Below, piece after piece: positions 36,915-48,672 of a stretch of DNA of 64,000 bases. A program made the position numbers and the translations under genes. Origin of the DNA: Xylophilus sp. GW821-FHT01B05 (lineage in GTDB: Bacteria; Pseudomonadota; Gammaproteobacteria; Burkholderiales; Burkholderiaceae_C); the NCBI GenBank assembly GCA_038961845.1, contig CP152408.1:5456001-5520000 (forward strand). Reading direction: 5' to 3'. The notes under the pieces were generated by a model that ran no database searches, was not told where the DNA came from, and worked only from the letters and a program-made list of their open reading frames with translations. Each line of letters begins with the position of its first letter. Position 1 is the first letter of the stretch.

Positions 36915-37142
36915 ATGCCCGACTACGAACTGCGCTCCGAGGTGACCGGCTCGGTCTGGAAGGTGCTGGTACAGCCCGGCGCCAAGGTGGCCGCCGAAGA
37001 ACCGCTGGTGGTGGTGGAGTCCATGAAGATGGAGATCCCGCTGCTCGCGCCCGCCGCGGGCGAGGTCTTCTCGCTGCTGGTGGAAGAAGGCGAGCAGGTC
37101 GAGGAAGACCAGTTGCTGGTGGTCCTGCGCTGTCCTGGTTGA
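36915..37142 (+). CDS. Small biotin carboxyl carrier protein
   Basis: A 75-residue stand-alone biotinyl domain. The biotin attachment site is Lys38 in [10 protein letters not shown], with the mirrored half [16 protein letters not shown]. It lacks the long Pro/Ala-rich N-terminal region of AccB. It closes the biotin carboxylase-pxpB-pxpC-pxpA operon and would carry carboxybiotin between the carboxylase and the AHS subunits. The biotin ligase needed to modify it (birA) is at 41.8 kb. An MCP gene starts 11 bases after its stop. Confidence 0.92.
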   Translation: MPDYELRSEVTGSVWKVLVQPGAKVAAEEPLVVVESMKMEIPLLAPAAGEVFSLLVEEGEQVEEDQLLVVLRCPG

Positions 37143-37152
37143 GGTCAGCCCC

Positions 37153-38769
37153 ATGCGCATGACCCTGTCGCGCCGGCTGGCGCTGAGCTTTGGATTGGTC
37201 TTGTTGCTGCTGCTGAGCCTGACCGGCCTGGCGCTGCTGCGCATCGAGATGCTGAACACCACCCTGCTCGATATCGCCGACACCGGCGCGCAGCGCAGCC
37301 GCGCCATACGCGACATGGGGCGCCATGCCAACGTCTTTGGCACCGCCGTGCGCAGCCTGAGCGCCGCCGGCTCCGACCAGCTCACGCCCTTGTACGAGAA
37401 GGCCGGCCAGGCCGTGCAGGCCTACGCAGCCGCCAGCCAGCAAGCACGGCAGTACGCGCCCGCAGCCGATGCCCAACCCTTGCTGGACAAGGCCGCGCAA
37501 GCAGCGGCCAGCGCCACCGAGCTCCTCACCACCAGCCGCAAAGACGCCGAAGGCCGTGGCGATGCCGCAGCCGCCTTCGAGATGCGCACCCACATCTCAT
37601 CCGAATGGGACGCCTGGAACCAGCGCCTGGCGCTCTGGTCTGATGCCCTGGACGCTCTCAGCGCCTGGAGCGACGCCAGCAGCCATGCCGCGTCAGAGCA
37701 GGCCACTGCCGGCGCGGCGTCGGCACGCATGGTGCTGATCGGCGGGGCAGTAGGCGCACTCTTTCTGTCGGGCCTGCTGGGCCTGTGGATCACGCGCGAC
37801 ATCGGCCGTGGCCTGCGCGCCGCGCTCGAGGCCACGCGCCGCATGGCCGCGCATGACCTCTCCTGCCCCGTGCATTCCCAGCGCCACGACGAGATCGGCC
37901 ACCTGCTCGGCGCCCTCGAAGACATGCGCCAGCGCATGCACGCGCTGGCTGCCGGTGTGCGGCAATCCTGCTCGTCCATCCACCAGGCCAGCAGCGAGAT
38001 CGCCGAGGGCAGCCAGGACCTGAGCGCACGCACCGAGCAGGCCGCCACCACGCTGCAGGCCACGCTCGCCGCCATGCAGACCTTCAGCGATGCCGTGGGC
38101 CAGACCAGCAGCGCCGCACGCGAGGCCGATGCGCTGGCACACAGCGCCAGCGCCACCGCCGCCGAAGGCGGCCGCACCGTGGCCCAGGCCGTGTCGTCGA
38201 TGGGTGCTGTCGATCAATCGTCGCGCAAGATCTCGGACATCACCGCCATCATCGAAGGCATCGCCTTCCAGACCAACATCCTGGCGCTCAACGCCGCAGT
38301 AGAGGCTGCGCGTGCCGGCGAACAAGGCCGCGGCTTTGCCGTGGTGGCCAGCGAAGTGCGCAGCCTGTCGCAGCGCAGCAGCCAGGCCGCGCAAGAGATC
38401 AAGGCCTTGATCGAGGACTCGCTGAGCAAGGTCGCCCTCAGCTCGCGGCAGGTGCACCAGGCAGGCAACGCGACCACGCAACTGGTGGCGGCGGTCGAGC
38501 AGGTGTCGCAGATCATCAGCACCATCTCGCGCCAGGCAGACGCGCAGCAGAGCAGCATTGCGCACACCAAGAGCGCGGTAGACCAGCTCGATGCCGTGTC
38601 ACAGCAAAACGCCGCCCTGGCCGAAGAATCCGCCGCCGCCGCCAGCTCGCTGGCCCAGCACGCCGCACGCCTGGACCAACTGGCCCGCAGCTACCGGCTC
38701 GACGCCCCGGCAGTGGAGGCACCCACGGCGCCCGTTGCGGCAGCGGGGATGCGGCTGATAGCGGCCTGA
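37153..38769 (+). CDS. Methyl-accepting chemotaxis protein
   Basis: A 538-residue chemoreceptor. Helix 1 is at about 8-30, a periplasmic four-helix-bundle-like sensor spans about 31-190, helix 2 is at about 193-213, and HAMP follows to about 265. The conserved cytoplasmic hairpin tip [20 protein letters not shown] is intact, with Ala/Gln/Ser-rich methylation helices either side. There is no C-terminal CheR-docking pentapeptide. It starts 11 bases after the biotin carrier gene, so chemotaxis toward the substrate of that operon is possible, though unproven. Confidence 0.93.
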   Translation: MRMTLSRRLALSFGLVLLLLLSLTGLALLRIEMLNTTLLDIADTGAQRSRAIRDMGRHANVFGTAVRSLSAAGSDQLTPLYEKAGQAVQAYAAASQQARQYAPAADAQPLLDKAAQAAASATELLTTSRKDAEGRGDAAAAFEMRTHISSEWDAWNQRLALWSDALDALSAWSDASSHAASEQATAGAASARMVLIGGAVGALFLSGLLGLWITRDIGRGLRAALEATRRMAAHDLSCPVHSQRHDEIGHLLGALEDMRQRMHALAAGVRQSCSSIHQASSEIAEGSQDLSARTEQAATTLQATLAAMQTFSDAVGQTSSAAREADALAHSASATAAEGGRTVAQAVSSMGAVDQSSRKISDITAIIEGIAFQTNILALNAAVEAARAGEQGRGFAVVASEVRSLSQRSSQAAQEIKALIEDSLSKVALSSRQVHQAGNATTQLVAAVEQVSQIISTISRQADAQQSSIAHTKSAVDQLDAVSQQNAALAEESAAAASSLAQHAARLDQLARSYRLDAPAVEAPTAPVAAAGMRLIAA

Positions 38770-38793
38770 AGGCTGCCGCTTCTGGCCCCGGTG

Positions 38794-38861
38794 ACAACTA
38801 TTAAATAGATAGCATAAAGCCCAGGCAGGACCTGGGCTTTAGCCACTTTTCTTTCAAAACT
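38794..38861 (+). repeat. Type 1 hairpin repeat after the MCP gene
   Basis: ACAACTATTAAATAGATAGC, then AAAGCCCAGG-CAGGA-CCTGGGCTTT (10-bp perfect stem), then AGCCACTTTTCTTTC. The best-paired copy of the family in the window and the closest match to the copy inside moaC. Confidence 0.9.
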
Positions 38862-38864
38862 CAA

Positions 38865-38889
38865 TTCCACGCCCCCAAAGGGCGTGGAA
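38865..38889 (-). terminator. Hairpin after the VOC gene
   Basis: TTCCACGCCC-CCAAA-GGGCGTGGAA, a perfect 10-bp stem ten bases beyond the VOC stop on the minus strand, followed there by TTGAGTTTTG. The T-run is weak, so termination is likely but not certain. Confidence 0.6.
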
Positions 38890-38898
38890 GCAGCCGGC

Positions 38899-39342
38899 TT
38901 ACTTGGCGAACAGCGAATCCATGTTGGCAAAGGCCTTGATCTCGACCGCGTTGCCCGAGGGATCGCGGAAGAACATGGTGGCCTGCTCGCCCACCTCGCC
39001 CTTGAAGCGGATGTAGGGCTCGATCACGAAATCGGTGCCCACGGCCTTGAGCTTGGCGGCGATGTCTTCCCACGCGGCCATGGACAGCACCACGCCGAAG
39101 TGGCGCACCGGCACGCCGTGGCCGTCCACCGCGCTGACCTGGCTGTGGCTGCATTCATCGGGTGCCAGGTGGGCCACGATCTGGTGGCCGTAGAAGTTGA
39201 AGTCGATCCAGTCCGGCGAGCTGCGGCCCTCCGGGCAGCCCAGCAGTTCACCGTAGAAGCTGCGGGCGGCAGCCAGGTCATGAACCGGGAAAGCCAGGTG
39301 GAACGGAGGCATGGCGGGGATCGAAGGCAGGGTGGCGGACAT
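38899..39342 (-). CDS. VOC-family (glyoxalase/dioxygenase superfamily) protein
   Basis: A 147-residue vicinal-oxygen-chelate fold protein. The first betaalphabeta module carries [22 protein letters not shown] with a metal-ligand His, followed by [13 protein letters not shown] and the second module [18 protein letters not shown], ending [16 protein letters not shown] with the metal Glu. Metal-site residues look complete, so an enzyme is likely, but the substrate is unknown. Start at 39342; an ATG at 39312 is a possible alternative. It diverges from a LysR gene 118 bases away. Confidence 0.87.
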   Translation of the reverse strand: MSATLPSIPAMPPFHLAFPVHDLAAARSFYGELLGCPEGRSSPDWIDFNFYGHQIVAHLAPDECSHSQVSAVDGHGVPVRHFGVVLSMAAWEDIAAKLKAVGTDFVIEPYIRFKGEVGEQATMFFRDPSGNAVEIKAFANMDSLFAK

Positions 39343-39460
39343 GGTCGTGGGTGTCTGTGACAGGTGGGGTTGAATGGCTTCCAGAAGTCTAGTGAGACGA
39401 ACCCATTTTGATAAACGATATATTTTTGTCTTTCCCAGCAATAAATTCGATGGATTGAGC

Positions 39461-40324
39461 ATGCTGAAAGAGCTTCGCACCTTCCTCGCCGTGGCACGCC
39501 ATGGCACCTTCTCGCGTACGGCAGACCAGATCGGGCTGACCCAGTCGGCCGTCAGCGCGCAGATCCAGCGGCTGGAAGAATCGCTGGGCTTCGCGCTGTT
39601 TGACCGCCAGGGCCGCTCGGCCACGCTCAACGCTGCGGGGCGCGAGACGCTGGCGCGCGCAGAGCAACTGGTGGCGCTGTTCGAGCAACTGCACCAGCAG
39701 CCCGGCGGCGAGGACTTCTCGGTGCCGCTGCGCGTGGGCGCCATCGCCTCGGTGCAGGCGGCCGGCCTGCCGGATGCGCTGGTGGAACTGCGGCGCGGCT
39801 TCCCGCAGGTACGCCTGCGCATCGTGCCGGGCGTGTCGCTGGCGCTGCTGGGCCAGGTGGACGCGGGCGAGCTGGACGCGGCGGTGATGATCCGCCCGCC
39901 CTTTGCGCTGCCACCCGAGCTGGTGTGGCAGCCGCTGTGGGACGAGCCCTTTGTGCTGGTGGTGCCGGCCCAGGTCAAGGGCCGCGACTGGCGGCGCATC
40001 CTGGGCAGCGAGCCCTTCCTGCGCTACGACCGCGCATCGTTTGGCGGACGGCGCGTGGCGCAGTTTCTGCAAGCCCAGGCCATCGACGTGCAAGACGCGG
40101 TAGAGATGGACGAGCTGGGCGGCATCGTGCAGCTGGTAGCCAACGGCCTGGGCGTGGCCCTGCTGCCGCGCAGCCGGCCCTACTTCCCGCTGCCAGCGGG
40201 CGTGCGCGCCATCAGCCTGGGCGAGGCAGAGTTCCGGCGCGAGATCGGCATGGTCGAGCGCGTAAGGCACGGCCAGGCTGCCATCGTGCAGGGCTTGCTC
40301 CAGGCGCTGCGCAAATCGAAATGA
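39461..40324 (+). CDS. LysR-family regulator divergent from the VOC gene
   Basis: A 287-residue LysR protein beginning [35 protein letters not shown], with a ligand domain containing [18 protein letters not shown] and a [15 protein letters not shown] block. The ATG at 39461 starts the conserved helix. The 118-base divergent gap is strongly AT-rich (for example TTTTGATAAACGATATATTT), where both promoters must lie. A shortened type 3 repeat begins at the stop. Confidence 0.9.
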   Translation: MLKELRTFLAVARHGTFSRTADQIGLTQSAVSAQIQRLEESLGFALFDRQGRSATLNAAGRETLARAEQLVALFEQLHQQPGGEDFSVPLRVGAIASVQAAGLPDALVELRRGFPQVRLRIVPGVSLALLGQVDAGELDAAVMIRPPFALPPELVWQPLWDEPFVLVVPAQVKGRDWRRILGSEPFLRYDRASFGGRRVAQFLQAQAIDVQDAVEMDELGGIVQLVANGLGVALLPRSRPYFPLPAGVRAISLGEAEFRREIGMVERVRHGQAAIVQGLLQALRKSK

Positions 40325-40327
40325 CCA

Positions 40328-40390
40328 CCACCAGGCTTCGCGCACTGCGTATCGCTGCGCCAGCCCCTGAGACCCATCCCTTTCAAGGTC
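40328..40390 (+). repeat. Type 3 repeat, degenerate copy
   Basis: CACCAGGCTTCGCGCACTGC, then GTATCGCTGCGCCAGCCCCTGA, starting three bases after the LysR stop. Only the first 40 or so bases match the family; the hairpin and later modules are lost. Confidence 0.65.
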
Positions 40391-40399
40391 TTTGAGATA

Positions 40400-40704
40400 T
40401 CTCTTGGCGGCTTGCCTTGCGGGCGGCGGGTGCCGGGAGTTCGCCCCGGCGGGCGAGTAACTTTCTTTCGCGTCGCCGAAAGAAAGTCACCAAAGAAAGG
40501 GCGACCCCACTGTGGCGGTCCGGCTTTGCCGGACTGCTTTGCGGTGCTCGGAATCGGCAGGCGGCTGCGGAACTCGCTGCGCTCAAACAGTCCTCGCCGT
40601 CCCTTCGCTTCGCTGCGGGCAACCTGACGATTCCTGCGCTCCTCAACGCCACAGAGGGGACCCCGGGACTGCCAGTCGGGCCGTCGCTGCGCTCGGCCTT
40701 TTTG
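40400..40704. repeat. Intergenic repeat with AAAGAAAG hairpin, no gene
   Basis: No credible coding frame. The hairpin ACTTTCTTTCG (40460-40470) / CGAAAGAAAGT (40477-40487) is perfect. It sits in a GCGAGTAAC...CACCAAAGAAAGGGCGACCCCAC context that I recognise as a frequent intergenic repeat in Burkholderiales and Xanthomonadales. Further on are short inverted pairs such as TCCGGCTTTGCCGGA. All reading frames here are low-complexity shadows. Confidence 0.7.
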
Positions 40705-40869
40705 CTAGTGTCGCGTCAAGCGTGAGGTGAAGGATGGGTGCGAAGGCATCGGCGTGCAGCGCAAGGCGCAGGCCGCAGCCCAGGCTTTACGCCTGGGCAA
40801 GGGCTGCAACGCAGCGATGCGCGGCGAGGGCAAGCGCACACCGGCAGATCATGCTTGACGCGACACTAG
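40705..40869. mobile_element. MITE-like element with perfect 17-bp inverted ends
   Basis: CTAGTGTCGCGTCAAGC at 40705-40721 is repeated exactly, inverted, at 40853-40869. If the outer CTAG at each end is a target duplication, the element is 157 bases with 13-bp inverted ends TGTCGCGTCAAGC. CTAG duplications are known for IS5-group elements. The inside has no gene but is rich in nested hairpins, for example GCAGCCCAGGC near GCCTGGGC. It looks like a non-autonomous miniature element needing a transposase from elsewhere. Confidence 0.7.
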
Positions 40870-40999
40870 GGACAGGAGTCAGAGCCCTTCGGGCTTCCCT
40901 GCCAAGAGCGGAGGCGGTTAGCCGAAAACCGAACAGCCAACAGCCGGACCGCCCCCGCATCCGGCCGCCCTCTCTGACCAGGTAGCGCCGGGGTGCAGC

Positions 41000-41659
41000 T
41001 CAATCACAAGGCCGCAGCGGCTTGCCGGCCAGCGCCGGTGTAAGTTGGGCCAGCACCGGGCGCAGCGCATCGTCCACCGCCGGCAGGCGCAGCAACTGGC
41101 CTTGCTGGGCGGCGCGCTCCTGCACCACGCGTGCGGTGCGCACGCCGCGCTGCGACAGCGTGGCCAGTTCGGCCGTGGCCGCCTCCTGGGTGGCAAAGCC
41201 GCCTAGCGACAGGCCCGGCTCCAGCGCCGGATTGGCCAGCCCGCCGAACGAGACGCCGCGCGCGCGCAGCTCGGCGCGCTTCTTGTTGAGCTGGTCGGCG
41301 TCGGTGTAGCGGCCCATGTAGACGATCCAGCGCGCCGGCGTGGTCGCCGCCTGGAACGCCCAGCGGTCTTCCGGCAGCAAGGCCCGGGCGCGCTCGCGCA
41401 GCACCGCCGCCTCGGCCTCGTTGAAGATGCCGGCCTGCAGGCATTCGCGCGCCGGCGCGGGTGCGGCCGGGGCCTGGGCGCTGATGCGCGCCTCTTCCGG
41501 CGTGGCCACGCGCAGCAGCTCGGGCCGGATCTGCTGCTGCAGGCGCTGCGGCTCTGATTGCGGCACCGGCGCCAGCCCATAGGCCTGCAGCGCGCCATGC
41601 GACCAGGCAAAGTACAGGCCGTTGGCCAGCACCAGCAACAGGGCAAGGATGCGCAGCAT
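41000..41659 (-). CDS. SPOR-domain protein with N-terminal membrane anchor
   Basis: A 219-residue protein: one N-terminal membrane helix (about 3-20, [18 protein letters not shown]), a linker, and a C-terminal SPOR-like region (about 105-185) with [26 protein letters not shown] and [23 protein letters not shown] domains bind denuded glycan strands at division sites. Here the domain is followed by a 35-residue tail ending CD. The ATG at 41659 is taken as start because it opens the helix. The 130 bases downstream hold a small AGCCC/GGGCT hairpin and the MITE-like element. Confidence 0.8.
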   Translation of the reverse strand: MLRILALLLVLANGLYFAWSHGALQAYGLAPVPQSEPQRLQQQIRPELLRVATPEEARISAQAPAAPAPARECLQAGIFNEAEAAVLRERARALLPEDRWAFQAATTPARWIVYMGRYTDADQLNKKRAELRARGVSFGGLANPALEPGLSLGGFATQEAATAELATLSQRGVRTARVVQERAAQQGQLLRLPAVDDALRPVLAQLTPALAGKPLRPCD

Positions 41660-41727
41660 GCTAGTTCTCCACCGCACTATCGCGTGGTGCGCAATGTATA
41701 AAACCGGCGCACTCCAACCAAGAAACA

Positions 41728-41820
41728 CCGCGGAACCGGCTTTGCCGGGCCGCTGGTGTTGCCCCCTGCAAGGGGGTTGGCGTAGCGACACGCAGTGCGC
41801 GAAGCCTGGGGGTGTGCTTC
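41728..41820 (-). repeat. Type 3 repeat after birA
   Basis: On the minus strand it begins at the birA stop (TGAAGCACACCCCCAGGCTTCG), then CGCACTGCGTGTCGCTACGCC, the hairpin CCCCCTTGCAGGGGG, CAACACCAGCGGCCCGGCAAAGCC and GTTCCGCGG. It lies between birA and the SPOR gene. Confidence 0.87.
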
Positions 41821-42589
41821 ATGCGGGGCGCACACTGATCTCGGCGCTGCGCACCGGCTGCAGGCCGTCAGCCGTCTCAACCAGCAGGGCGCCATCGGCG
41901 TCCACGCCGCGCGCCACGCCATGGCTGCCGTCAGACAGTTGCACGGCGCGGTTGCGCAGCACGTCGCGTGCGGCAAAGCGCTCGCGCCACGGGGCAAAGC
42001 CCAGCGTGCCAAAGGCCTGCACCGCCAGCACCAGCGGTGCGGCAATGCGGCCCAGCGCGGTGGCGGCGTCAATGCCTGGCTCCAGGTCGCGCATGCCGGC
42101 TGGCGGCGTGCGCAGGGCGTCGCCGCCAGTCTGCGGCGCGACGATGTTCAGGCCCAGGCCGACGACGACAAAGCGCTCGGCGCCCTGCGCGGTGCCGGCA
42201 GTTTCGACCAGGATGCCGGCCAGCTTGCGGTCTTGCCACCACAGGTCGTTGGGCCATTTCAGGCCCACATCGGGGTGCAGCGCCTCGGCGGCGGCCACGC
42301 CTATGGCCAGCGACAGGCCAGACCAGTCCTCCGGCGCCAGCGGCAGGCCGAAGGAGAAAGTGAGCGCGGCGCCCGGCATGGTCTGCCAGTTGCGGCCCAG
42401 GCGGCCACGGCCGGCGGTCTGGTGCTCGGCCAGCAGCAGCACCGGCTCGGTGCGGCCGGCGCGCGCGCGGCGCATCAGCTCGCTGCTGGTGGAGTCGATC
42501 TCGGGCACGATCTCGACCGAGAAATCCGGCAGCACGGGCGATACCGCCTCCCAGATGGCCTCGGCCGGCCAGCGTGGGCCCTGCTTCAC
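41819..42589 (-). CDS. birA: Biotin-[acetyl-CoA-carboxylase] ligase
   Basis: A 256-residue biotin protein ligase without the N-terminal DNA-binding domain of E. coli BirA, so it should not act as a repressor. Catalytic motifs are DSTSSELMRRA, AEHQTAGRGRLGRNW, LKWPNDLWW and KLAGILVE. The C-terminal SH3-like part is present. I take the GTG at 42589, which overlaps the SET-gene stop as GTGA; an ATG at 42646 would overlap that gene by 61 bases. It would biotinylate AccB and the small carrier encoded at 36.9 kb. Confidence 0.92.
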   Translation of the reverse strand: MKQGPRWPAEAIWEAVSPVLPDFSVEIVPEIDSTSSELMRRARAGRTEPVLLLAEHQTAGRGRLGRNWQTMPGAALTFSFGLPLAPEDWSGLSLAIGVAAAEALHPDVGLKWPNDLWWQDRKLAGILVETAGTAQGAERFVVVGLGLNIVAPQTGGDALRTPPAGMRDLEPGIDAATALGRIAAPLVLAVQAFGTLGFAPWRERFAARDVLRNRAVQLSDGSHGVARGVDADGALLVETADGLQPVRSAEISVRPA

Positions 42590-43068
42590 CGCTTGAAGCC
42601 CCTCTTGGGCGCCAGCAGGGTGCCGCGGCAGCTTGGCGCACCACACCAGCAGGGGTATTCGGCCTTGAGCTTCTTGGTGTAGCGCTCTTCGATGATCAGG
42701 CCGTAGTCGTAGTTCAGCTCTTCGCCGGCAGAGATGTTGCGCAGCGCCTTGATGAAGACCCGGCCGCCTTGCTCGTCGGCCTCGCAGTTGGGCTCGCAGG
42801 CGTGGTTGATCCAGCGCGAGGAGTTGCCGCCGAACTTGGCGTCAATGACCCTGTCCGCGTCCACATGGAAGTAGAAGGTATGGTTCGGGTCTTTCGGATC
42901 GTGCGGATGGCGGTCCTGCGCCTCCTGCCAGGTGACGACCTCGCCCACGTACTCGATGATGATTTCGCCCTCGGCAATATCTTGCAGGGCGAAGACACCT
43001 TTGCCGTGCACGCCGGAGCGGCGGGTCTGGATGCGGCGAGCGGAATTCGCGGGCGCAGTTGAAGGCAT
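42586..43068 (-). CDS. SET-domain protein-lysine methyltransferase
   Basis: A 160-residue compact SET protein that should transfer methyl groups from SAM to lysine. Motifs in order: RSGVHGKGVFALQDI (18-31), the pseudoknot NHACEPNCE (89-96), GEELNYDYG (115-123) and a post-SET zinc cluster CWCGAPSCRG (140-149). All catalytic elements, including the Tyr pair, are visible. The start at 43068 gives the natural N terminus; the longer frame to 43296 is not conserved. It is translationally coupled to birA (GTGA) and diverges from topB across 139 bases. Targets of such bacterial SET enzymes are mostly unknown. Confidence 0.9.
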   Translation of the reverse strand: MPSTAPANSARRIQTRRSGVHGKGVFALQDIAEGEIIIEYVGEVVTWQEAQDRHPHDPKDPNHTFYFHVDADRVIDAKFGGNSSRWINHACEPNCEADEQGGRVFIKALRNISAGEELNYDYGLIIEERYTKKLKAEYPCWCGAPSCRGTLLAPKRGFKR

Positions 43069-43207
43069 GGCCGAAAGTCTGTTAATTTGAAAAAAGAGCG
43101 CAGGCGCGTGCGGGTACGTACGAGCGCATGCGCGCGAGAAGACGATTGTATGTAGGCGCCGCAGGCGCCTGCACCCCCATGACAGTACAAGGCAAGAGAT
43201 AGCCCAA

Positions 43208-46180
<2,973 letters not shown>

Positions 46181-46183
46181 GCC

Positions 46184-46324
46184 ATGAAATGGCTCTGCGC
46201 CCTGCTGGCCGCACTGGCGCTGTGCGCCGGCTGCGCGGGCGGCAGTGGCCGCTCGGGTGACGGCAGCGGCGTCACCGTGTTTGGCGATATCGATGCGGCG
46301 GTCAGCCGCACCAAGTCCAAGTAG
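46184..46324 (+). CDS. Small lipoprotein, 46 residues
   Basis: ATG at 46184, four bases after the topB stop, TAG at 46322-46324. The sequence is [17 protein letters not shown] then [12 protein letters not shown] and [17 protein letters not shown]. The lipobox LCAGC gives a lipid-modified Cys at residue 17, leaving a mature part of only 30 residues: a Gly/Ser linker and a short [11 protein letters not shown] segment. Codon use is GC3-rich as in real genes here. The function is unknown; the signal peptide and gene context are the evidence. Confidence 0.65.
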   Translation: MKWLCALLAALALCAGCAGGSGRSGDGSGVTVFGDIDAAVSRTKSK

Positions 46325-46347
46325 TTCTTCAACGGCACCACTACAAC

Positions 46348-47331
46348 ATGAAGAGACAAGCCCTGCTCCGCGCCGCCTGCGCCACCGGCCTTTCCCTGCT
46401 GCTGGCAGGCCCGGCGCTGGCCGCGGCCTGGCCGGACCGGCCGATCCGCCTGGTCGTGCCCTTCCCGCCCGGGCAGGCGACCGACATCTTTGCGCGGGCC
46501 CTGGCAGAGCAGTTGGGCAAGCGCCTGGGTCAGGCCGTGGTGGTGGACAACAAGGCCGGCGCCGGCAGCAATATCGGCACCGAGCAGGTGGCGCGCGCCA
46601 CGCCCGACGGCTACACGCTGCTGGTCGCGGGCAGCGCCATGGCGGTCAACCAGACGCTCTATAAAAAGCTGGGCTACGACCCGCTGAAGGACCTGACCGG
46701 CATATCGCTGATCGCCAAGGTGCCGCTGGTGTTCCTGGCCACGCCGGGCTCGGGCATCACCTCGATCACCGAGCTGTTGCGCCGCGCGAAGGCCGAGCCC
46801 GGCCGGCTCAACTACGCCAGCGCCGGCATTGGCGGCACGCAGCATTTGTCGGCCGAGATGTTCAAGGCGGCCACCGGCAGCTTCATCACCCACATTCCCT
46901 ACCGTGGCAGCGGGCCGGCGCAGGCCGACTTCCTGGGTAACCAGGTGCCGCTGATGGTGGATTCGGTCACGGCCGCGCTGCCGCTGATCCAGTCCAAGCG
47001 CGCCGTGGCACTGGCGGTGACTTCGGCCGCGCGCTCGTCGCAACTGCCCGACGTGCCCGCCATGCGCGAGACCGGCATCACGGCGCTGAACGGCTTCGAG
47101 GCGGTCGGCTGGCTCGGGCTGATGGCGCCCGCCGGCACCCCGGCCGAGATCACGGCGCGGCTGCACAAGGAGGTGGTGGAGATCCTGCAGTCCGAGAGCA
47201 TGGCCCGCTACATCACCGAGCGCGGCTCGGTGCCCGCGCCCAGCACCGGGCCGGAGTTTGACCGCTTCATCGCCAGCGAGATCCGCAAGTGGGGCGAGGC
47301 CGTGCGGCGTTCAGGCGCCACAGCAGACTGA
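46348..47331 (+). CDS. Bug/TctC-family periplasmic substrate-binding protein
   Basis: A 327-residue exported protein with signal peptide (core about 7-25, cut after ALA). Family motifs are [56 protein letters not shown] and [12 protein letters not shown]. It is a paralogue of the protein at 21795 and again lacks TctA/TctB partners. It follows the small lipoprotein after 23 bases and so may be expressed from the topB side. A reverse-oriented type 1 repeat lies just after its stop. Confidence 0.9.
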   Translation: MKRQALLRAACATGLSLLLAGPALAAAWPDRPIRLVVPFPPGQATDIFARALAEQLGKRLGQAVVVDNKAGAGSNIGTEQVARATPDGYTLLVAGSAMAVNQTLYKKLGYDPLKDLTGISLIAKVPLVFLATPGSGITSITELLRRAKAEPGRLNYASAGIGGTQHLSAEMFKAATGSFITHIPYRGSGPAQADFLGNQVPLMVDSVTAALPLIQSKRAVALAVTSAARSSQLPDVPAMRETGITALNGFEAVGWLGLMAPAGTPAEITARLHKEVVEILQSESMARYITERGSVPAPSTGPEFDRFIASEIRKWGEAVRRSGATAD

Positions 47332-47336
47332 TGAAT

Positions 47337-47398
47337 TATTGGTCAAATATGGCTCCAGCCCAGGCGCACCCTGGGCTGATAGCTATTATTTAAATAGC
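47337..47398 (-). repeat. Type 1 hairpin repeat, reverse orientation
   Basis: On the minus strand: CTATTTAAATAATAGCTATC, then AGCCCAGG-GTGCG-CCTGGGCT (8-bp stem), then GGAGCCATATTTGACC. It shares the left end and the hairpin with the plus-oriented copies. It lies between the convergent Bug and thiolase genes. Confidence 0.88.
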
Positions 47399-47431
47399 AA
47401 ACAAGCCTTTGGGCATCAGGCGGCTCGCGGT

Positions 47432-48565
47432 TCAGAGGGCTTCCAGGATGGTCGCAATGCCCTGGCCGCCGCCTATGCACTGGGTGGCCAGCGCGTAGCG
47501 CCCTTTCTCGCGCGCCAGCAGCGCGGCGGCCTTGCCGGTGATGCGCGCGCCGGTGGCGCCCAGCGGGTGGCCGATGGCCATGCCGCCGCCGTCCAGGTTG
47601 ATCGTCTCCGGCCGCAGGCCCAGCGTGCGGATGCAGGCCAGCGCCTGCGAGGCGAAGGCCTCGTTGATCTCGACCACGTCCAGGTCGGCAGCGGTCAGGC
47701 CGGCGCGCGCCAGCGCCTTGCGCGTGGCCGGGATCGGGCCTATGCCCATCAGCGCCGGGTCGACCCCGGCCGTGGCCATGGCGCGGATGCGGGCCAGCGG
47801 CTGCAGGCCGTGGCGCGCGGCGTAGGCCTCGGTCGTCACCAGCACGGCGGCGGCGCCGTCGGTCAGCGGCGATGCGGTGCCAGCCGTGACCACGCCGTCT
47901 TCGCGGAAGGCCGGGCGCAGTGCGGCCAGGGCTTCGAGCGTGGTTGCGGGGCGGATGCAGCCGTCTTCCACCACGCTGGCGCCGGAGGCCAGCTGCACCG
48001 GCACGATCTCGGCCGCCAGGCGCCCCTGCTCGCGCGCGGCGGCGGCCTTGCGGTGCGATTCGAGCGCCAGTTGCTCCTGGTCGGCACGCGCCACGCCGTA
48101 GCGCGCGGCCACGTTCTCTGCCGTCTCGCCCATGGAGATATAGGCGTCGGTCTGCTCGTACAGCACCGGGTTCGGCGAGAACTGCAGGCCGCCCTGCGGC
48201 ACCATGGTCATCGATTCGACGCCCAGGCACAGGTAGGCCTCGCCCATGCCGGCCTCGATCTGCGCGGCGGCGATGTGCACGGCCGACATGGACGAACCGC
48301 AGAAGCGGTTCACGGTCATGCCGCCCAGTTCGTGTGGCAGGCCGGCCAGCAGCGCGACGATGCGCGCGATGTTGTTGCCCTGCGCGCCCTCGGGGTAGGC
48401 GCAGCCGGCGATCACGTCTTCGAGCGTGGCCGGGTCCAGGCCGGTGCGCTGCAGCAGGCCGGTGACGACCTGCGCGGCCAGGGTGTCGGGCCGTACCTCT
48501 GCCAATGCGCCCTTGCGGGCAAAGTGGAAGGGCGAGCGGGCGTAGGCGGAGATCAGGGCTTGCAT
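47432..48565 (-). CDS. Acetyl-CoA acyltransferase (thiolase)
   Basis: A 377-residue thiolase of the FadA type, cleaving 3-ketoacyl-CoA in beta-oxidation. The nucleophile is Cys89 in NRFCGSSMSA, with VEINEAFASQ, the GHPLGATGAR His motif and the second Cys in CIGGGQG. The ATG at 48565 is preferred because the purine-rich GGAAAG lies just before it; a start at 48580 would translate that site. It is divergent from a TetR regulator with two operator-like palindromes between them, so it is probably repressed by that regulator. No FadB partner is adjacent. Confidence 0.92.
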   Translation of the reverse strand: MQALISAYARSPFHFARKGALAEVRPDTLAAQVVTGLLQRTGLDPATLEDVIAGCAYPEGAQGNNIARIVALLAGLPHELGGMTVNRFCGSSMSAVHIAAAQIEAGMGEAYLCLGVESMTMVPQGGLQFSPNPVLYEQTDAYISMGETAENVAARYGVARADQEQLALESHRKAAAAREQGRLAAEIVPVQLASGASVVEDGCIRPATTLEALAALRPAFREDGVVTAGTASPLTDGAAAVLVTTEAYAARHGLQPLARIRAMATAGVDPALMGIGPIPATRKALARAGLTAADLDVVEINEAFASQALACIRTLGLRPETINLDGGGMAIGHPLGATGARITGKAAALLAREKGRYALATQCIGGGQGIATILEAL

Positions 48566-48586
48566 GGCGGGTCTTTCCATTGCTTT

Positions 48587-48633
48587 TTAAATGACGAATG
48601 TCATGAATAAATTATATGATGATCGTCATTTAA
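48587..48633. promoter_or_regulatory. Double TetR operator in the thiolase/TetR gap
   Basis: Two related palindromes lie 25 bases apart: ATGACGAATGTCAT (48591-48604, perfect) and ATGATGATCGTCAT (48616-48629, one mismatch). The outer halves also pair as TTAAATGACGA and TCGTCATTTAA (11 bases, perfect). The sites sit between the two divergent starts (48565 and 48673), where a TetR repressor would control both genes. Confidence 0.72.
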
Positions 48634-48672
48634 ACTGTCAAGCATGTGCATGCAGCAAGCCGGAGGCCGACC

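Noticed and set aside
40383..40985. Several overlapping 70-100 codon frames after the LysR gene
   Set aside because: They lie in repeat DNA and across the MITE-like element, overlap each other in many frames and encode low-complexity sequence.
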